Assembly (NCBI GenBank): GCA_028641055.1
Contig: CM054058.1
Span: forward strand, 89,291,927-89,355,926
Reading direction: 5' to 3'
DNA length: 64,000 nt
Source of the DNA: Alopecurus myosuroides
Lineage: Eukaryota > Streptophyta > Magnoliopsida > Poales > Poaceae
Shown here: one piece after another, positions 22,424 through 33,350 of the stretch
Layout of the letters: each line of letters starts with the position of its first letter
Numbering within the stretch: position 1 is the first letter of the stretch
The notes under the pieces: generated by a model
Seen by the model: only the letters and a program-made list of their open reading frames with translations
Database searches by the model: none
What the model was told of the DNA's origin: nothing
Program-made: the position numbers and the translations under genes

Positions 22424-24443
22424 TCAAATCAAACTCGTAGAATCAATGATATTTAGCTCATTCCTCAAGAACATGAATCTTGCATCATCAAGTGGCTTAG
22501 TGAAGATGTTCGCGATATTATCCTTGGTGGGAACATATGCTAGCTCAATATCACCTATTGCAACATGATCCCAGAGGAAATGATGATGAATCTCAATATG
22601 CTTCGTCCTTGTGTGTTGCACGGGGTTGTAGGAAATCTTGATTGAACTTTCATTGTCACACATGAGAGGCACCTTATCCAAGTGAGCATCATATTCTTTG
22701 AGGGTTTTCCTAATACATAGAAATTGGGTGCAAGCACTAGAGGCCGCCACATACTCGGCTTCGGCGGTGGAGAGAGATATACAATTTTGCTTCTTGGAAG
22801 ACCAACTCACCAAGGACCTGCCCAAGAATTTGGCAATCCCAAAAAGTAGACTTCCTATCATCTTGATCACCGGCCCAATCTGAGTCCGTGTAGCCCTTGA
22901 GAGAAAATTGTGCCCCCTTTGGGTTCCACAAACAAACCTTGAGGTATGAAACAAATACCGAAAGATCCTATGGACCGCCACGCAGTAGCTTTCTTTAGGA
23001 GCCGATTGATACCTTGCACACACACACCTACACTCAAAACGATATCGGGCTTAGATGGACAATGGTAAAGCAAAGAACCTGATTGCGCTTGAGGTGGCAT
23101 TTGACTTTCATAGGAGATGGCTTCTATTTTGCACCTTGGAAATTAAACCTCTTGAGAATATCTTGGGTATACTTGGCTAGAGAAATGAAGGCCCCACGAG
23201 CCAAGTGCTTGATCTCAAAGACAAGGAATAATTTAAGCTCTCCCATCATGGACATCTCAAACCTGTCAGTCATAGGCTTTGATAACTCATTATTAAAAGC
23301 TTGGTTAGTTGATCCAAAGATAATATCGTCCACATAGAGTTGACATATGAAAAGCTCTCCCTTTACCATCTTTGTGAAAAGGGCGGGGTCAATCTTCCCA
23401 ACTTCAAAACCATGGTCATCCAACAAATCTCTGAGGTGCTCATACCATGCACGTGGTTCTTGTTTACGTCCATAGAGCGCCTTATCGAGCTTGTAGACAT
23501 GGTTAGGGAAGTTGAGGTTCTCGAACCCCGGAGGTTTCTTGACATATACCTCCTCTTTGAATGGACCATTTAAGAAAGCACTTTTGACATCCATTTGTTT
23601 CAATTTGAAATTATGTGAAGATGCATATGCAAGAAGGATACGGATGGACTCAAGGCGGGCCATGGGAGAATAAGTTTCATCAAAGTCAATGCCTTCCACT
23701 TGAGTGTATCCTTGAGCCACAAATCTTTCCTTGTTCCTCATGACAATACCATGCTCATCTTGCTTATTCTTGAATTTCCACTTAGCGCCAATAACATTGT
23801 GGCAATCTTTGGGCTTCTCAACTAGGCTCCAAACCTTGTTGCGCTCTAAGTTATTGAGCGCATCATGCATAACTTCAACCCAATCGGAGTCCTCAAGATC
23901 TTCAAACACTTTCTTCGGTTCCACCATAAATATGTGAGCTTGATGCTCACTAAAGTTAGCCAATTGCTTTCTTATGGATCTTATAGCTTGAAATTCTTCC
24001 AATACTTTGTTGTCGGATGCATCAATACACTTCAAAGCTCTTTTAATCCTTCTAGCACAATGGGCTTCGAATTCCTCATTATTGTGAGGAGGAATCACTT
24101 GATCATCTTGATCTTTTGTGTCCCTGTCTTGACCGAATTGTTGTCCTTGATCATCATCATCATCATCATAAATATCCACACTAGCTTCAACTTGAAGTGA
24201 GGAGGATGAAGAAGGTTGATCTTGGCCTTGACCTTGACTAGCTTGAATGATAGGAGTGGTTGCATCTTGCATAGTAACTTGGTCAATAAGAGGAGGGTCT
24301 TGAACATGTTCTTGGGTAGGTGCATCACTTGGCTCCTTGGATTGTTCTTCTGTTGTAGATGAGGGCTCGACTTGAGTAGAGAATAGTTCTTCTGGAGTTG
24401 CGATAAGGTGTCCCTCAATGGGGCGAAAACATCCCACACTCAT
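22424..24443 (-). pseudogene. Copia reverse transcriptase and RNase H, copy 2
   Basis: Frame 24443-23124 (439 codons) carries the RT blocks ending YVDDIIFGS near 23330. Frame 23023-22424 carries the connection and RNase H (SLSTAEAEYVAA) through to the natural C-terminus ELNIIDSTSLI. The two frames are separated by a stop at 23124 and by a ~50-bp deletion near 23077 relative to copy 1. The catalytic Asp pair of RT and the RNase H C-terminal part are visible. Otherwise the role is as for copy 1. Confidence 0.85.
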
Positions 24444-24521
24444 CCTTCCTATGGCTTCTTGAGGAATTTCAACATCTAAATTAGAAACATGAAATTGCGC
24501 CAGTTGGGAGAAATCATTTTC

Positions 24522-25761
24522 CTAGAAAGCCACACTACAAGATTCTATGATAATTCGTGAGGCTTTGTCAAAGAATCTATAAGTGTGGAATTCGGCACCG
24601 TAACCAACAAATATACCTTCAATAGTTTTAGATTGGAATTTAGACAACCGAATACCCTTGATCAAGCACTTACAACCGAACACATGGTAGTAGAAGACGT
24701 TGGGTTTGTTGCTGGTGAGGATCTCATATGGAGTCTTTTCCAAGCCCTTGCAGATGTAGAGGCGGTTGGAGGAGTGGAATGCGGTGGATATGGCCTTGGC
24801 CTATAGATATTGGGGAGATGAATACCCCGCCTACATGGTCCTTGCCATATCCAAGAGAGTTTGATTCGTCCTTTCGGCCACACCATTTGGTTGAGGCGTG
24901 AAAGTGGCGGAATATTGATGCCGAATACCCTCATCACTAAGGAATTCATTAAAAGTGTAGTTCTTGAACTCGGACCCATTATCACTCCTAATAGACATGA
25001 TTTGGACATTTTGTTGACGTTGCAGTTGATTGGAGAAGTCGATGATGGTTTGTTGGGTGTCACTCTTCATCTTAAATAAATAACCACAACTGTATCTTGA
25101 ATAGTCATCGACAATCACCAGGAAATACTTCTTGCCACCGAGACTTGCCTCAGGCACGACACCAAAGAGCTTAGCATGGAGAAGCTCCAAGATCCTCTTT
25201 GATGAGATAATAGTCTTGGCCTTATGGGGGGCATCATGCATCTTTCCTTCAACAGATGACCTACAAACCCGATCCTTTGAAAAGGAAACATTTTATTTTA
25301 GTCCGAGGATAAGGCCATCTTGTGAAGACTTTGCAAATTTCTCATGTTGGCATGGGATAAGCGGAGATGCCACAACCACCCCACGTCCGCCTTTCCGAAA
25401 ATACACATCGCTTGAGAGTTGGCGAAATTCCAAAAGTCTCCCCTAAACAACTCATTTTCGACATGTCCCACGTATGCGACGACAAGAGTCTTGGTCCTCA
25501 AAATGACCACATTATTTTCATAAAAGAAGACGAAGTAACCCATCTTCCCAAGAGATGAACTACAAGAAAATTGAATCCAAGGGATTCGACAAGCATGACG
25601 TCCATGATAGTGACATCAGGAGAAATCACAACCTTGCCGAAACCCGATACCTTAGACTTGGACTTGCCTGCATAAGTGACGGACGCATAATTTGTATTTG
25701 GGCGCAAGTCCGTCATAGGTTCTTTTCTTCTGGTCAATGAAACCCTCAAGATGACCAACAT
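24522..25761 (-). pseudogene. Copia protease and integrase, copy 2
   Basis: Integrase core at 25241-24831 (IMSIRSDNGSEFKNYTF, PNGVAERTNQTLLDMA) keeps the Asp and Glu positions. The GAG-pre-integrase block (GWLWHLRLSHANMRNLQS) is at 25543-25298. The protease start is lost: the ~110 bp that hold the WIID-type active site in copy 1 are deleted, leaving only the downstream block (KVSGFGKVVISPDVTI). Frame changes near 24830 and 25290 break it further. Confidence 0.75.
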
Positions 25762-27109
25762 ATTTAGCTCCCACGGGGTTGCTACGAGTAGTGTCGTCCC
25801 TCATGTCAATACCACTCGAAGCAACACTCTTCTTTTCTTGTGCGGGCTTGGCCTTGTTCTTGCTCTCCTTGTCCTTGCTCTTCTTCTTGGAAACATATCC
25901 AAGACCTTGCTTGACAACTTTTTGTATAGGAGCACTCACTTGTGGACTAGAAGCAACTACTTGTGGGCTAGAGGCCACAGCCTTCTCAACTTGAGAACTC
26001 TTTCCCTTGAGTCTTGCTAGCTCATCCTTCAACCTAGCATTTTCCTCAATAACATTTGCATGATCACAAGAAGAAGTAGAGGTTCTAGGGGTGTTGAATT
26101 AATTAAGTTGAGTTTGAAGTTGTTCACGCAACTCTCTAAGGGTAGAGTGTTCACTCTCTGAGGCCTTGTGAGCCTTGATGAGGGTCTCAAACTCCTCGGT
26201 TAGTTTAGCATGACCAACCCCAAACTCAAACTTATCCTTTTTATCCTTTTTTATATTTAGCAACATAAAGGTCACATTCTTTAGTGATATTAGCAACAAG
26301 TTCATTATGTGACTTTCAATAGATTCTAGTTTCTCTTCAAGAGAAACTTGACCCTCATGATCTTCCTCAAGGGTCATATAGAGATGCATTTTCATCTGCA
26401 TCTCTTCTTTCAATCTCACATTTCTTCTGAAGAGCTTCATGGGCCTCTCCCAATTGGCTCACGAGGAGCTCAAAGTACTTCTTGGGATCACCTTGCATGT
26501 TAGTCATAAAGAGTTCCAAAGAGGCAATTTCATCTTCTATACTATGACTAGCAACGCTATTCACGTCATTAGTTAGTCTTAGGAAGGATAGAAGATGCTA
26601 GCTCTGAGGCCTTAGCCATGAATATCTTGGCATTGGGTTGAGGAAGATTCTCATTGGGATATTCGTAGAGTGATGAAGATGATGGAGTTGTGGCAAGAGC
26701 AAGAGCAGCCATTTCACTTGTGGGTTCTTCTTCTTCATCACTTCCGAAATCATACTCCTCTTGAGTCACTAGCACAAACTTGTGGGGAGATTTCTTGTTG
26801 AATGGTTTCCTCTTGAAATGAGGCTTCTTGTACTCAACCTTGGACTTGTCCTTGCGAATGAGTTTGCCACCATGATGTTCCCTATTCTCAAAGGGTAACT
26901 ATGCAATGAAATGATTTTTGTATTGAGAATTGAACAAGACCTCACTCTTTGAGTCCCTTCATTGGCATAGCGATACTTGGTCTTTCCCTCAACATATGCC
27001 TTGGCCTCGGATGGATTCTTCCAAAAAAAATCACGGTAAGAGCAATGACATCTTTGAGCACAAGGTCATATTTTTAATTCTTCAACGGGGCCAAGTCCTC
27101 AAAGCAAGC
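25652..27109 (-). pseudogene. Copia Gag C-terminal / linker region, copy 2
   Basis: Minus-strand pieces downstream of the open gag: coiled-coil-like segments (26564-26099; EKLESIESHIMNLLLISL) and a Lys/Ser-rich region (26032-25652), separated by frame changes and stops. The zinc-knuckle region expected near 27000-26850 is not readable. It corresponds to 5849-7190 of copy 1. Confidence 0.6.
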
Positions 27110-28129
27110 TTATTGACAATCAATCTCCCTTGACACTACCTTGGCCTTCAATGCAACCGAAGCTCCTTTGTGCATTCCTAGGGATCTAGAACGGTTGACA
27201 AGAGCATTTTTGGTTTGCACTTGACAGGAGCACATTTCTTGCATCAGTTGGGTTGAGGTCAAGGAGGCAAAGTCATGTCTTCCTTGAATGCTCTTCAAGG
27301 CCGTGGGCTCAAAAGGCATAAGAGAAATTATATACTTCCTCTTGATCCATGCATCATCAATATACTTGGCACCAACATTGTTGAATGCGGTGGCAAGAGT
27401 CTTGAGCCTTCGGTACATGTCTTCATAGTTCTCACCATCATGCATATAGAATCCTTCGGCCTCATTGCTCAAGGCATCATACCTATTCCTTTGCATACTT
27501 TCATTTCCCACAAACATGACGACAAGAGTGTCCCATTTTTCCTTGGAAGCAGTATATTGTTGAAGATGAGGCATGTGGTTTGGGCTCACGGCTTGTTGAA
27601 TAATGGACAAGGCGGCGTAGCTGAGTTGACAATCTACGGATTCTCTTCTTGTCAAGTTCTTGGGGTCATGTGGCTTGTATCCATCTCGAGAGACCCTCCA
27701 AAGTTCAATATGAGAAGAGTTAAAGTGATTTTCCATGTAATATTGCCACTCACCAAAAGAATGTGCATCAATTTTAGGAGGTTCTGCTCTAGGAATTATA
27801 TGAGGATGTGGGACGGGAGGATTGGGAGAATAGTGTCCTTCGGCAGAGTGGTATCCTCCCTTTTCTTCCGTACCCTTATCAGTGGAGTTCTTAGCGGAAG
27901 CATCTTTAAGTGGAACACCATTTGACCCATTCATGGCACCCTCCGGATCTTCATCCGAAGGAGATGAAGTGGAGGTCTCCGGTTCCTTGCCTTTCATGAA
28001 TTGCAACATGATTATTCCCAGGTCATCTATTTTTCTCTCCATGGATAAGGTCAAGGAAGTTTTTAACTCCTTGAGATCATCCATAGAGACATGCACCATG
28101 GAACCGACGACATCCGGATCATCGGCCAT
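27110..28129 (-). CDS. Copia Gag, copy 2 (open, 339 codons)
   Basis: The frame opens with ATG at 28129, 40 bp inside the primer-binding site. It runs through an N-terminal helical segment, an acidic/proline linker, and the UBN2-type Gag core at about residues 125-300 (IDAHSFGEWQYYMENHFNSS, YEDMYRRLKTLATAF, KRKYIISLMPFEPTALKS). It stops at 27110 after SREIDCQ, before any zinc knuckle. In intact relatives the frame continues, so this is a truncated Gag by a single stop. Gag multimerises into the particle and packages RNA. Part of copia copy 2. Confidence 0.75.
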   Translation of the reverse strand: MADDPDVVGSMVHVSMDDLKELKTSLTLSMERKIDDLGIIMLQFMKGKEPETSTSSPSDEDPEGAMNGSNGVPLKDASAKNSTDKGTEEKGGYHSAEGHYSPNPPVPHPHIIPRAEPPKIDAHSFGEWQYYMENHFNSSHIELWRVSRDGYKPHDPKNLTRRESVDCQLSYAALSIIQQAVSPNHMPHLQQYTASKEKWDTLVVMFVGNESMQRNRYDALSNEAEGFYMHDGENYEDMYRRLKTLATAFNNVGAKYIDDAWIKRKYIISLMPFEPTALKSIQGRHDFASLTSTQLMQEMCSCQVQTKNALVNRSRSLGMHKGASVALKAKVVSREIDCQ

Positions 28130-28168
28130 ACTAAACTCTTAGGCGGTTAAGCCCGATAAAAGAGTCGA

Positions 28169-28181
28169 GGCTCTGATACCA
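28169..28181 (-). promoter_or_regulatory. Primer-binding site, copia copy 2
   Basis: The minus strand reads tggtatcagagcc, the exact 13-base complement of initiator tRNA-Met, two bases from the LTR end. Confidence 0.9.
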
Positions 28182-28183
28182 AT

Positions 28184-29549
28184 TGAACGGATATTATGGG
28201 CACCCAGAGGGGGGTGAATAGGTGCTACGACCAATTTTAATTTTTCTTCAACATTAGGCTTGACACAAAGGTAAATTCTCTAGATAATGCAACTAAGGTG
28301 AATTTATCTATATGACAAGAATAACAATAAATAAAAAAAAGTAAGGTAAAGCAAACAGAACGAGATAACCGAAGTTGGAAGCACGCAGAGAAACGATGTA
28401 TTCCCGAGTTCCTCCTTGTTAAGGGAGTACGTCTCGTTTGAGGGGTGTGAGTTTCTCCATGAAGGCCTATGTAACGCCACAAAGTCCTCACCCTATTCTA
28501 CGATGAATCCCTCCTCGAGGGCCTAGTTCACCTTCCAATATTGGTCCCTTTTGAGGCGGGAATTGAGTCCTTTACAAACAAGTTTGGGGTACACACCGAC
28601 AACCAAATTGGGGGCTCCCAAGAATCACAAGAATCACCAAGAAAGACAAGGTGTCTAGGTTCTCCACAAGAGAAAAGCCTAGACTAGTTCCCCTCAAGCA
28701 AATGAGTGGGGAAATGAAATCTGGTTGGTGAAGACGTAGATAGGGGCATTCTCCTTCAATCCTCCGAAGATCAACACTTTTGGGTGGGGGGATTGGGAGA
28801 TCTAGCAAGGTGGGTGAGCTCTAGCAATAGTGAGATCTATTATGGACGAGCTGACTTAAGGTAGGTGGGGGAGAGGGGGTATTTATACCCCTTATAACTT
28901 TTAGAGCCGTTGGAGACTTTTGTGCCAAAGTCACACCGGAGACTCCGGTCTGAGAAATACACCAGTCTTCATATCGGAGACTCTGGTCTGTCTCTGGTGT
29001 GGTTCCAGCGGGTGACACCACACCTCCATCACTGCTATCTTCTCGAGAATCCACCAGTCCGGAGACTCCAGTGCTCCTCACCGGAGACTCCGGTGTAAAC
29101 TTGCTTGTGTCTTCACTTCTTCATGCAGACACTATCTGTGGTTCAATGAGAAGCCCTTGTGCATGTAGGTTCAGAGATTCCGGTGTATCTCCGGTAAGTC
29201 TCTGGACTGCGTCCAGCGGGTGACACCAAGAGTGCAGGATGGTTCCTTCTCAGCAAAACATATCTCCAATAAGTCTCCGGAGTGAGGACAGCGCGTGACA
29301 CCAGGCTCACATCACGGATTTATTTCACGAGAAGGCTTCATACCGGAGACTCCGGTCTGGGAGACCGGAGACTCCGGCCTGGAATGGAATTCCAGCAGTA
29401 GTACTACATTTGATCTTTGTCCTTTTTATACTCATTACCACCATACCAAATTTGATAACTAGACCCTGAAAAACATCAACACACTTGAGGATACGTGTGT
29501 TGTTAACAAACATTCAAAACAAGATGATTTAAGTGTGTTTGTACTTTCA
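28184..29549 (-). mobile_element. 5' LTR of copia copy 2
   Basis: The LTR is 1366 bp. In element orientation it opens TGAAAGTAC (29549) and closes ATCCGTTCA (28184). A TATA box (minus ggggtataaatacccc) lies near 28880-28893, and an array of CCGGAGACTCCGG-like motifs lies at 28935-29385. Same boundaries as in copy 1, with the same gypsy flank beginning at 29550. Confidence 0.8.
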
Positions 29550-30938
29550 CAGTCTTCTGATCCACACATGGACCGACCCCGAAGACTTGTCTTGCAGGTC
29601 AAGAAGGAAATTAGGAAACCAAAGTAGTACACGAACTCCTGAGACCTGGCCTCCTATATAAATGTTGGGAGGGGTCATAGAGGTATCATCGAATCCATAG
29701 AGAGAAACAGAGAGAGAAGAGAGAATACGTCGAAACACCAATGTAACCGAGGTCTTACTCGCTGTAATAAATAGGAAAGCAAGAAGTTTACCTCCCCAAA
29801 GGGCCCGAAACATAGGTAATTCGTGTCCCCGAGTCATGAAAACCCTAGTAGTCCACCAACGCTCACCCCCTTACCAAAGCATATCATAACCAGTATGGTA
29901 TATGCCGTGGTACCCCCACAACATTTGGCACCGTCTCTGGGAATCTAGGGCGGTGGATTTGTGTCTTATTCAACATTAACCACAAGTAACAACTCGGCGA
30001 CCAGGATGGATCCAATCAAATCTAGATCCCTCTACTTCACCGAGCACTCGCCGGTATTACTTCCGGCTTTATACCCCATTGACAGAAGCATTAACATGAG
30101 GTTTGGTGATCTGAATTTCCGCCTTACTCGCGCGGGCGTTTTGCGCCTCAAAGATTTGGCATGCCCAGCCACTTTGGCGGTCACCGCATCATCGTCATTG
30201 GGATACAAAGCCGAGGCCGGATCCGAACCCGACTAGAAGATCATCGTGCACTCTTATTTCGACCACTTCTTCTGGAAGGTGCACCACACGAGATCTTCAG
30301 GAAGCAAAAGCTCGGACACCCCGAGTCCCCTGCTACCTCCGCGGGTCTATACCGTTATCCAACACTCGAGTAGAGGAAGACGGAGAAGATGATTCTGAGG
30401 AGGAGGAAGAGAAGAAGGAGGACGAAGAAGAAGACGGAGATGAGGGCGGGGACGCAACTACCCGCAATGGGGGCACATGAGACCAAGAAGTTTAATCGGC
30501 CCCTGAGTCATTCACAAAGAATAAATCACAGCCCAAGAAATCCCACCCGCGCACTCTGATCCTCGTAAATGTCGCAAAACAGATGAGGGATGCAGCCAAA
30601 TGCCTGATCGACCAAGGGAAGGGATTACCTCATGGCGCTATGAAGGAGTAAATATATGCATACCGCTACGCCCTGAGCCGACAAAAGAAGAGACTTTCGA
30701 AACTACAGAAAGACCTAAATTCTCTCTTGGGAACCACATGCGGGTCTTAGACAACCCGCAAGAAAATCACCGCTCCGACGCGATCGAGTCCCCTAACGAG
30801 TCGGTACAGGGAGCGACCAAAGAGCCGAACCTTGAGATGGATAACGCCCTAGAGTACATGGCGCCAAGAACGCCCGAGGACCGCCTCCAGCAAGAGACCA
30901 TGTCACTACCAAATTCCGTGCGATCCGGAACGTTTTGA
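29550..30938 (+). mobile_element. Gypsy remnant, Tat/Retand-like, copy 2
   Basis: The LTR part is 29550-29909, ending ...CCACAACA, followed by a primer-site-like start ttggcaccgtctctgggaa at about 29911. Gag begins at the ATG near 30006 and continues with stops to about 30938. Up to 30170 it matches 9683-10290 of copy 1; after that it keeps the gag interior that copy 1 lacks and is cut before protease. Confidence 0.7.
30006..30938 (+). pseudogene. Gypsy Gag region, copy 2
   Basis: The plus-strand frame from 30006 gives MDPIKSRSLYFTEHSPVLLP and continues through a Glu/Lys-rich acidic tract (about 30375-30470) and a segment at 30600-30938 (PRTPEDRLQQE). Frame changes and stops break it. No zinc knuckle is present. 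It is called Gag from its position between the LTR end and the protease seen in the sister copy. Confidence 0.5.
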
Positions 30939-31469
30939 GCGGCACGTTTTGATAGCGTTTCCGTCTCAAATGGCTGAAAGTGGAGTTTTCTCTTGACGTA
31001 TTGGTTTGGTCCGTCGCAGACTGGTTTTGCCCGAATTTTTGCTAGTTTTACGTCGCAGATTTTTGTCTCCGGCCTAGTAGCCCACTAAGAGCCCAGTTGC
31101 CTTCGACGAAACTTGCCTGGTCATGTAGAACTTCGCAAATTTTTCTTGGGGCCACACATCCTGCCCTGTTTGACTGGCTACGACCACGCGCTTGGTGCCT
31201 GGCCCCACCTTCAGGCCGTGTGCACCGTGGGATTCAATTTAGCCGTTGGTACTGTGGGACCTAATTTAGCCGTTGACACAGCTGAACGTACCAATTAAAT
31301 AATTCGACCACACTACAGCAAAGCCACTGCCATCAATCCTCCGCCGCCGCTGCCGTAAATCCTCCGCCGTTACCACACCGCTGCCGCTGACGAGGGCGCA
31401 CAGCTAAATTTCCCTCTCCTCTTTCTCCCTTGGCGATTCTAGAGTTCTTCCCTGTCTCCCCTGTCTCAC
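30939..31469 (+). other. Probable promoter and leader of the GRF gene fragment
   Basis: Unrelated to the gypsy gag on its left. It contains two imperfect ~27-bp tandem units around gggattcaatttagccgttg (31230) and gggacctaatttagccgttg (31257), then a CCG-rich leader (31330-31400) and a CT-rich stretch before the ATG at 31470. No coding frame is supported. Confidence 0.35.
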
Positions 31470-31845
31470 ATGGAGTGTAGGGAAAGCATGGTCGCTAGCG
31501 GCGAGAGTTCGCCCTTGTCGCACGAAGGGGGGTTTCCTCCTCGCTGCCGCAAACCTATCCCATACACTCAGGTGGCCTTGGACCACTCCAATGAAACAAA
31601 ATGTCTGTGCGGTTTGAAGATGGCCATGTGGATTTCTTGGACCGACCATAATCTATGCCGGAGATTCCTGAAATGCCAAAGACGCTTGGTAAAGATTCGT
31701 GCTTTAGTTTCAGTTTGGTTGCAAGATTTTTCTTTTGGTTAAATTTTATCTTATTTTTGTTGCAGAAGTATGGCATTCGTTATGGTTGTGGAAAGTTCTC
31801 ATGGCATGACCCGGAATGGACAGAATTCCAGGAACATGTGGTTCT
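31470..31845 (+). pseudogene. GRF-type zinc-finger protein fragment, cut by a LINE
   Basis: Exon 1 (31470-31688, 73 codons) starts MECRESMVASGESS and contains CLCGLKMAMWISWTDHN...RRFLKCQ. An intron of 77 bp (31689-31765, GTAAAG...TTGCAG) follows, and exon 2 resumes in frame with KYGIRYGCGKFSWHDPEWTE and FQEHVV. The Cys spacing, the S-x-T...RRFxxC block and the GCGxFxWxD block fit the GRF zinc finger, a nucleic-acid-binding module common in grass TE-associated genes. The reading ends at about 31845 where the 3' end of a minus-strand LINE begins. The splice join keeps frame exactly, which supports a once-functional gene. Confidence 0.65.
31689..31765 (+). other. Intron of the GRF fragment
   Basis: The 77-bp intron has a GTAAAG donor, a T-rich 3' part and a TTGCAG acceptor. 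Removing it fuses the two halves of the zinc finger in one frame. Confidence 0.65.
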
Positions 31846-31949
31846 TTATTTTTTGACACCAATACTGTGGGGGAATATCCCCCACAGCCCCCATTTATTA
31901 ATAGAAGAGAATAAAGTTATTTACAATATGTACACTATATACAAGGTAA

Positions 31950-32599
31950 TCAAGGGAGTGAATCAATCCATGATGTTAAAACAATAGGGATATCTCTCTT
32001 CACCCTATACTTAAGCAGGGTGATCTCCTGAACAAACAGGGCCTTCCAACCCCTAAAACTGGGTCTGATGTTATTAAAAATCCAACCATTTCTCTGTTTC
32101 CAAATGCCCCAGCAGGCTAAGATGACTATATCCTGAAAACAAGGACCAGAGAAATGCTTCTTGGCAAACCTGAGTGTATTATTTGTAGATCCTGGTATCC
32201 AAGGAATTTGTAGGTAATTCCAAACTCTTGTATTGCAAGTACAATTAAAAAATAGATGCCTCCAGTCCTCATCTTCATGAGCAGAACAGAGAAGACACTC
32301 AGAAGAATCACTAACATTCCAGTGTCTTCGAATCAACATTTCTCTAGTGTTAATTCTATCATGCAGCAATAACCAGGCAAAACAATTATGTTTAGACTGA
32401 CATTTGCTCTTCCAAATCCAATAGGATATCACATCATCAGGAATTTGAGCAAAATTTTGTTTATAAACAGAGCTTGGAGAGAACTTAGGAGGTGAAATAG
32501 AACTTCTCCATTGATATTTCCCAATTGACTGGAGATTGAAATTATGTATCATTTTTCTCAAGACCATTAGCTCATCATTTGCTTGGGTAGTCAATGGGA
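31950..32599 (-). pseudogene. LINE ORF2 C-terminal zf-RVT domain
   Basis: The minus strand reads the zinc-binding reverse-transcriptase C-terminal domain typical of plant non-LTR elements: SVYKQNFAQIPDDVISYWIW, KHNCFAWLLLHDRINTREML, then ECLLCSAHEDEDWRHLFFNC with its CxxC...H...C set, and ILACWGIWKQRNGWIF. It is continuous with the RT encoded at 43728-45100 once the CACTA insertion is removed. Residues before TTQANDEL in this frame come from the CACTA end. The domain is thought to aid nucleic-acid binding by ORF2p. Confidence 0.8.
32597..32599. repeat. Target-site duplication of the CACTA element, left
   Basis: GGA directly before the CACTACTAGGG terminus, matched by GGA at 43725-43727. CACTA transposons make 3-bp duplications. 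Confidence 0.85.
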
Positions 32600-32870
32600 C
32601 ACTACTAGGGAAAAGGCTACCGCAGGCGAACCAAATTATACTACCGCAGGCGAATATTGGTTCGCCTGGGACCACATCTCCAGTGGTAATGATTTACCGC
32701 AGGCGAAGCTCAAAATGCGCCTAGGGTAAGTTGACATACCCCAGGCGAACAGGCCCTGTGCGCCTGGGGTAAGCTTATTTACCTGAGGCGAACAGGCACT
32801 GTGCGCCTGGGGTACATATTCGCCTGGGGTATGATTTCTTATTCGCCTGGGGTATGGTTTTGTTGTGTCA
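32600..32870. repeat. Left terminal repeat and subterminal array
   Basis: The TIR CACTACTAGGGA is followed by about eleven copies of the 13-bp unit (TACCCCAGGCGAA and its complement TTCGCCTGGGGTA, some with G for C at the fourth base) in ~255 bp. In En/Spm such units bind TnpA and are needed for excision. Confidence 0.85.
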
Positions 32871-33089
32871 AAAAATAAAAGAAACGAAAATAACAGAATT
32901 ACAGCAAATTGATAGAAATAAATATGAAAATGACAGCAAAATAACAGAAATATTCTCGATCATCAACACATAGTCTCGAACAATAGTCTCGATCATCACC
33001 AAATAGTCTCGAAGTGATAGTTTAGTTACAAGCATAGTTCAAAGACTAGAGGAGTACACATAGTTCAAACAAATCGATGGTTTAGTTAT

Positions 33090-33350
33090 CTAGACAAGCA
33101 AAAGAACAAGTAGCATCAACACTAGGAGTACAAGGAGTATAAACACGGCGATGGCGAAGGTGGTCATCCGGGCCCTCGTCTTCTCCGTCTTCTCTCTCGC
33201 TAGGTAAGTGGCGTATAGAGCTTCCGCCTCCACCATGGTCTTGTACCCCTTGTAGCTGTTGCCGCTGAAACCGTGCACCTGTCGCCGGCATTGGTCCCAG
33301 TCGTCGTAGACTCCGGGAACCCTACCGACATACACAACATACCATGTCAT
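33090..33350 (-). CDS. RNase H1 N-terminal (viroplasmin-like) domain with C-terminal membrane helix
   Basis: The frame from the ATG at 33350 (86 codons) reads MTWYVVYVGRVPGVYDDWDQ, then CRRQVHGFSGNSYKGYKTMV and EAEALYATYL. This matches the RNase H1 N-terminal hybrid-binding fold (also called caulimovirus viroplasmin domain): WYVV.xGRxxGVYxxWxxCxxxVxGxxGxxxKxFxxxxEA. It ends in a strongly hydrophobic stretch of ~20 residues (FAIAVFILLVLLVLMLLVLL), a likely tail anchor. The ATG is preceded by an acceptor-like tgcacag. A donor-like GTTAGT lies at 33494, so it could also be the last exon of the upstream gene: spliced that way it joins in frame, but past a TGA at 33501-33503. The usual role of the fold is binding RNA/DNA hybrid or dsRNA; a role in a transposon is unknown. 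Confidence 0.7.
   Translation of the reverse strand: MTWYVVYVGRVPGVYDDWDQCRRQVHGFSGNSYKGYKTMVEAEALYATYLAREKTEKTRARMTTFAIAVFILLVLLVLMLLVLLLV

Larger units (their letters stand above)
21382..29549 (-). mobile_element. Ty1/copia element, SIRE/Maximus-like, copy 2
   Basis: Same order and content as 1262-9682: 5' LTR 29549-28184, perfect tRNA-iMet primer site, gag, protease, integrase, RT, RNase H, 3' module. It is about 250 bp shorter overall because of small deletions, including one near 23077 in RT and one near 25735 between protease and gag. It is better preserved than copy 1: gag is open for 339 codons and the RNase H end is intact. Its left limit coincides with that of copy 1 within a few bases, and its right flank is the same gypsy LTR. 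Confidence 0.85.
31846..32599 (-). mobile_element. LINE (L1-type), 3' part
   Basis: This is the 3' end of the LINE that continues at 43728. At the low-coordinate edge the plus strand is T-rich (ttctttattttttg, 31842-31855), consistent with an A-rich tail on the minus strand. The element is interrupted at 32599/32600 by the CACTA transposon; GGA at 32597-32599 is repeated at 43725-43727. Confidence 0.8.

Noticed and set aside
32600..32870. Regularly repeated short units resembling a CRISPR array
   Set aside because: Units alternate in orientation, spacers vary in length, and they sit at a CACTA terminus in a plant genome.
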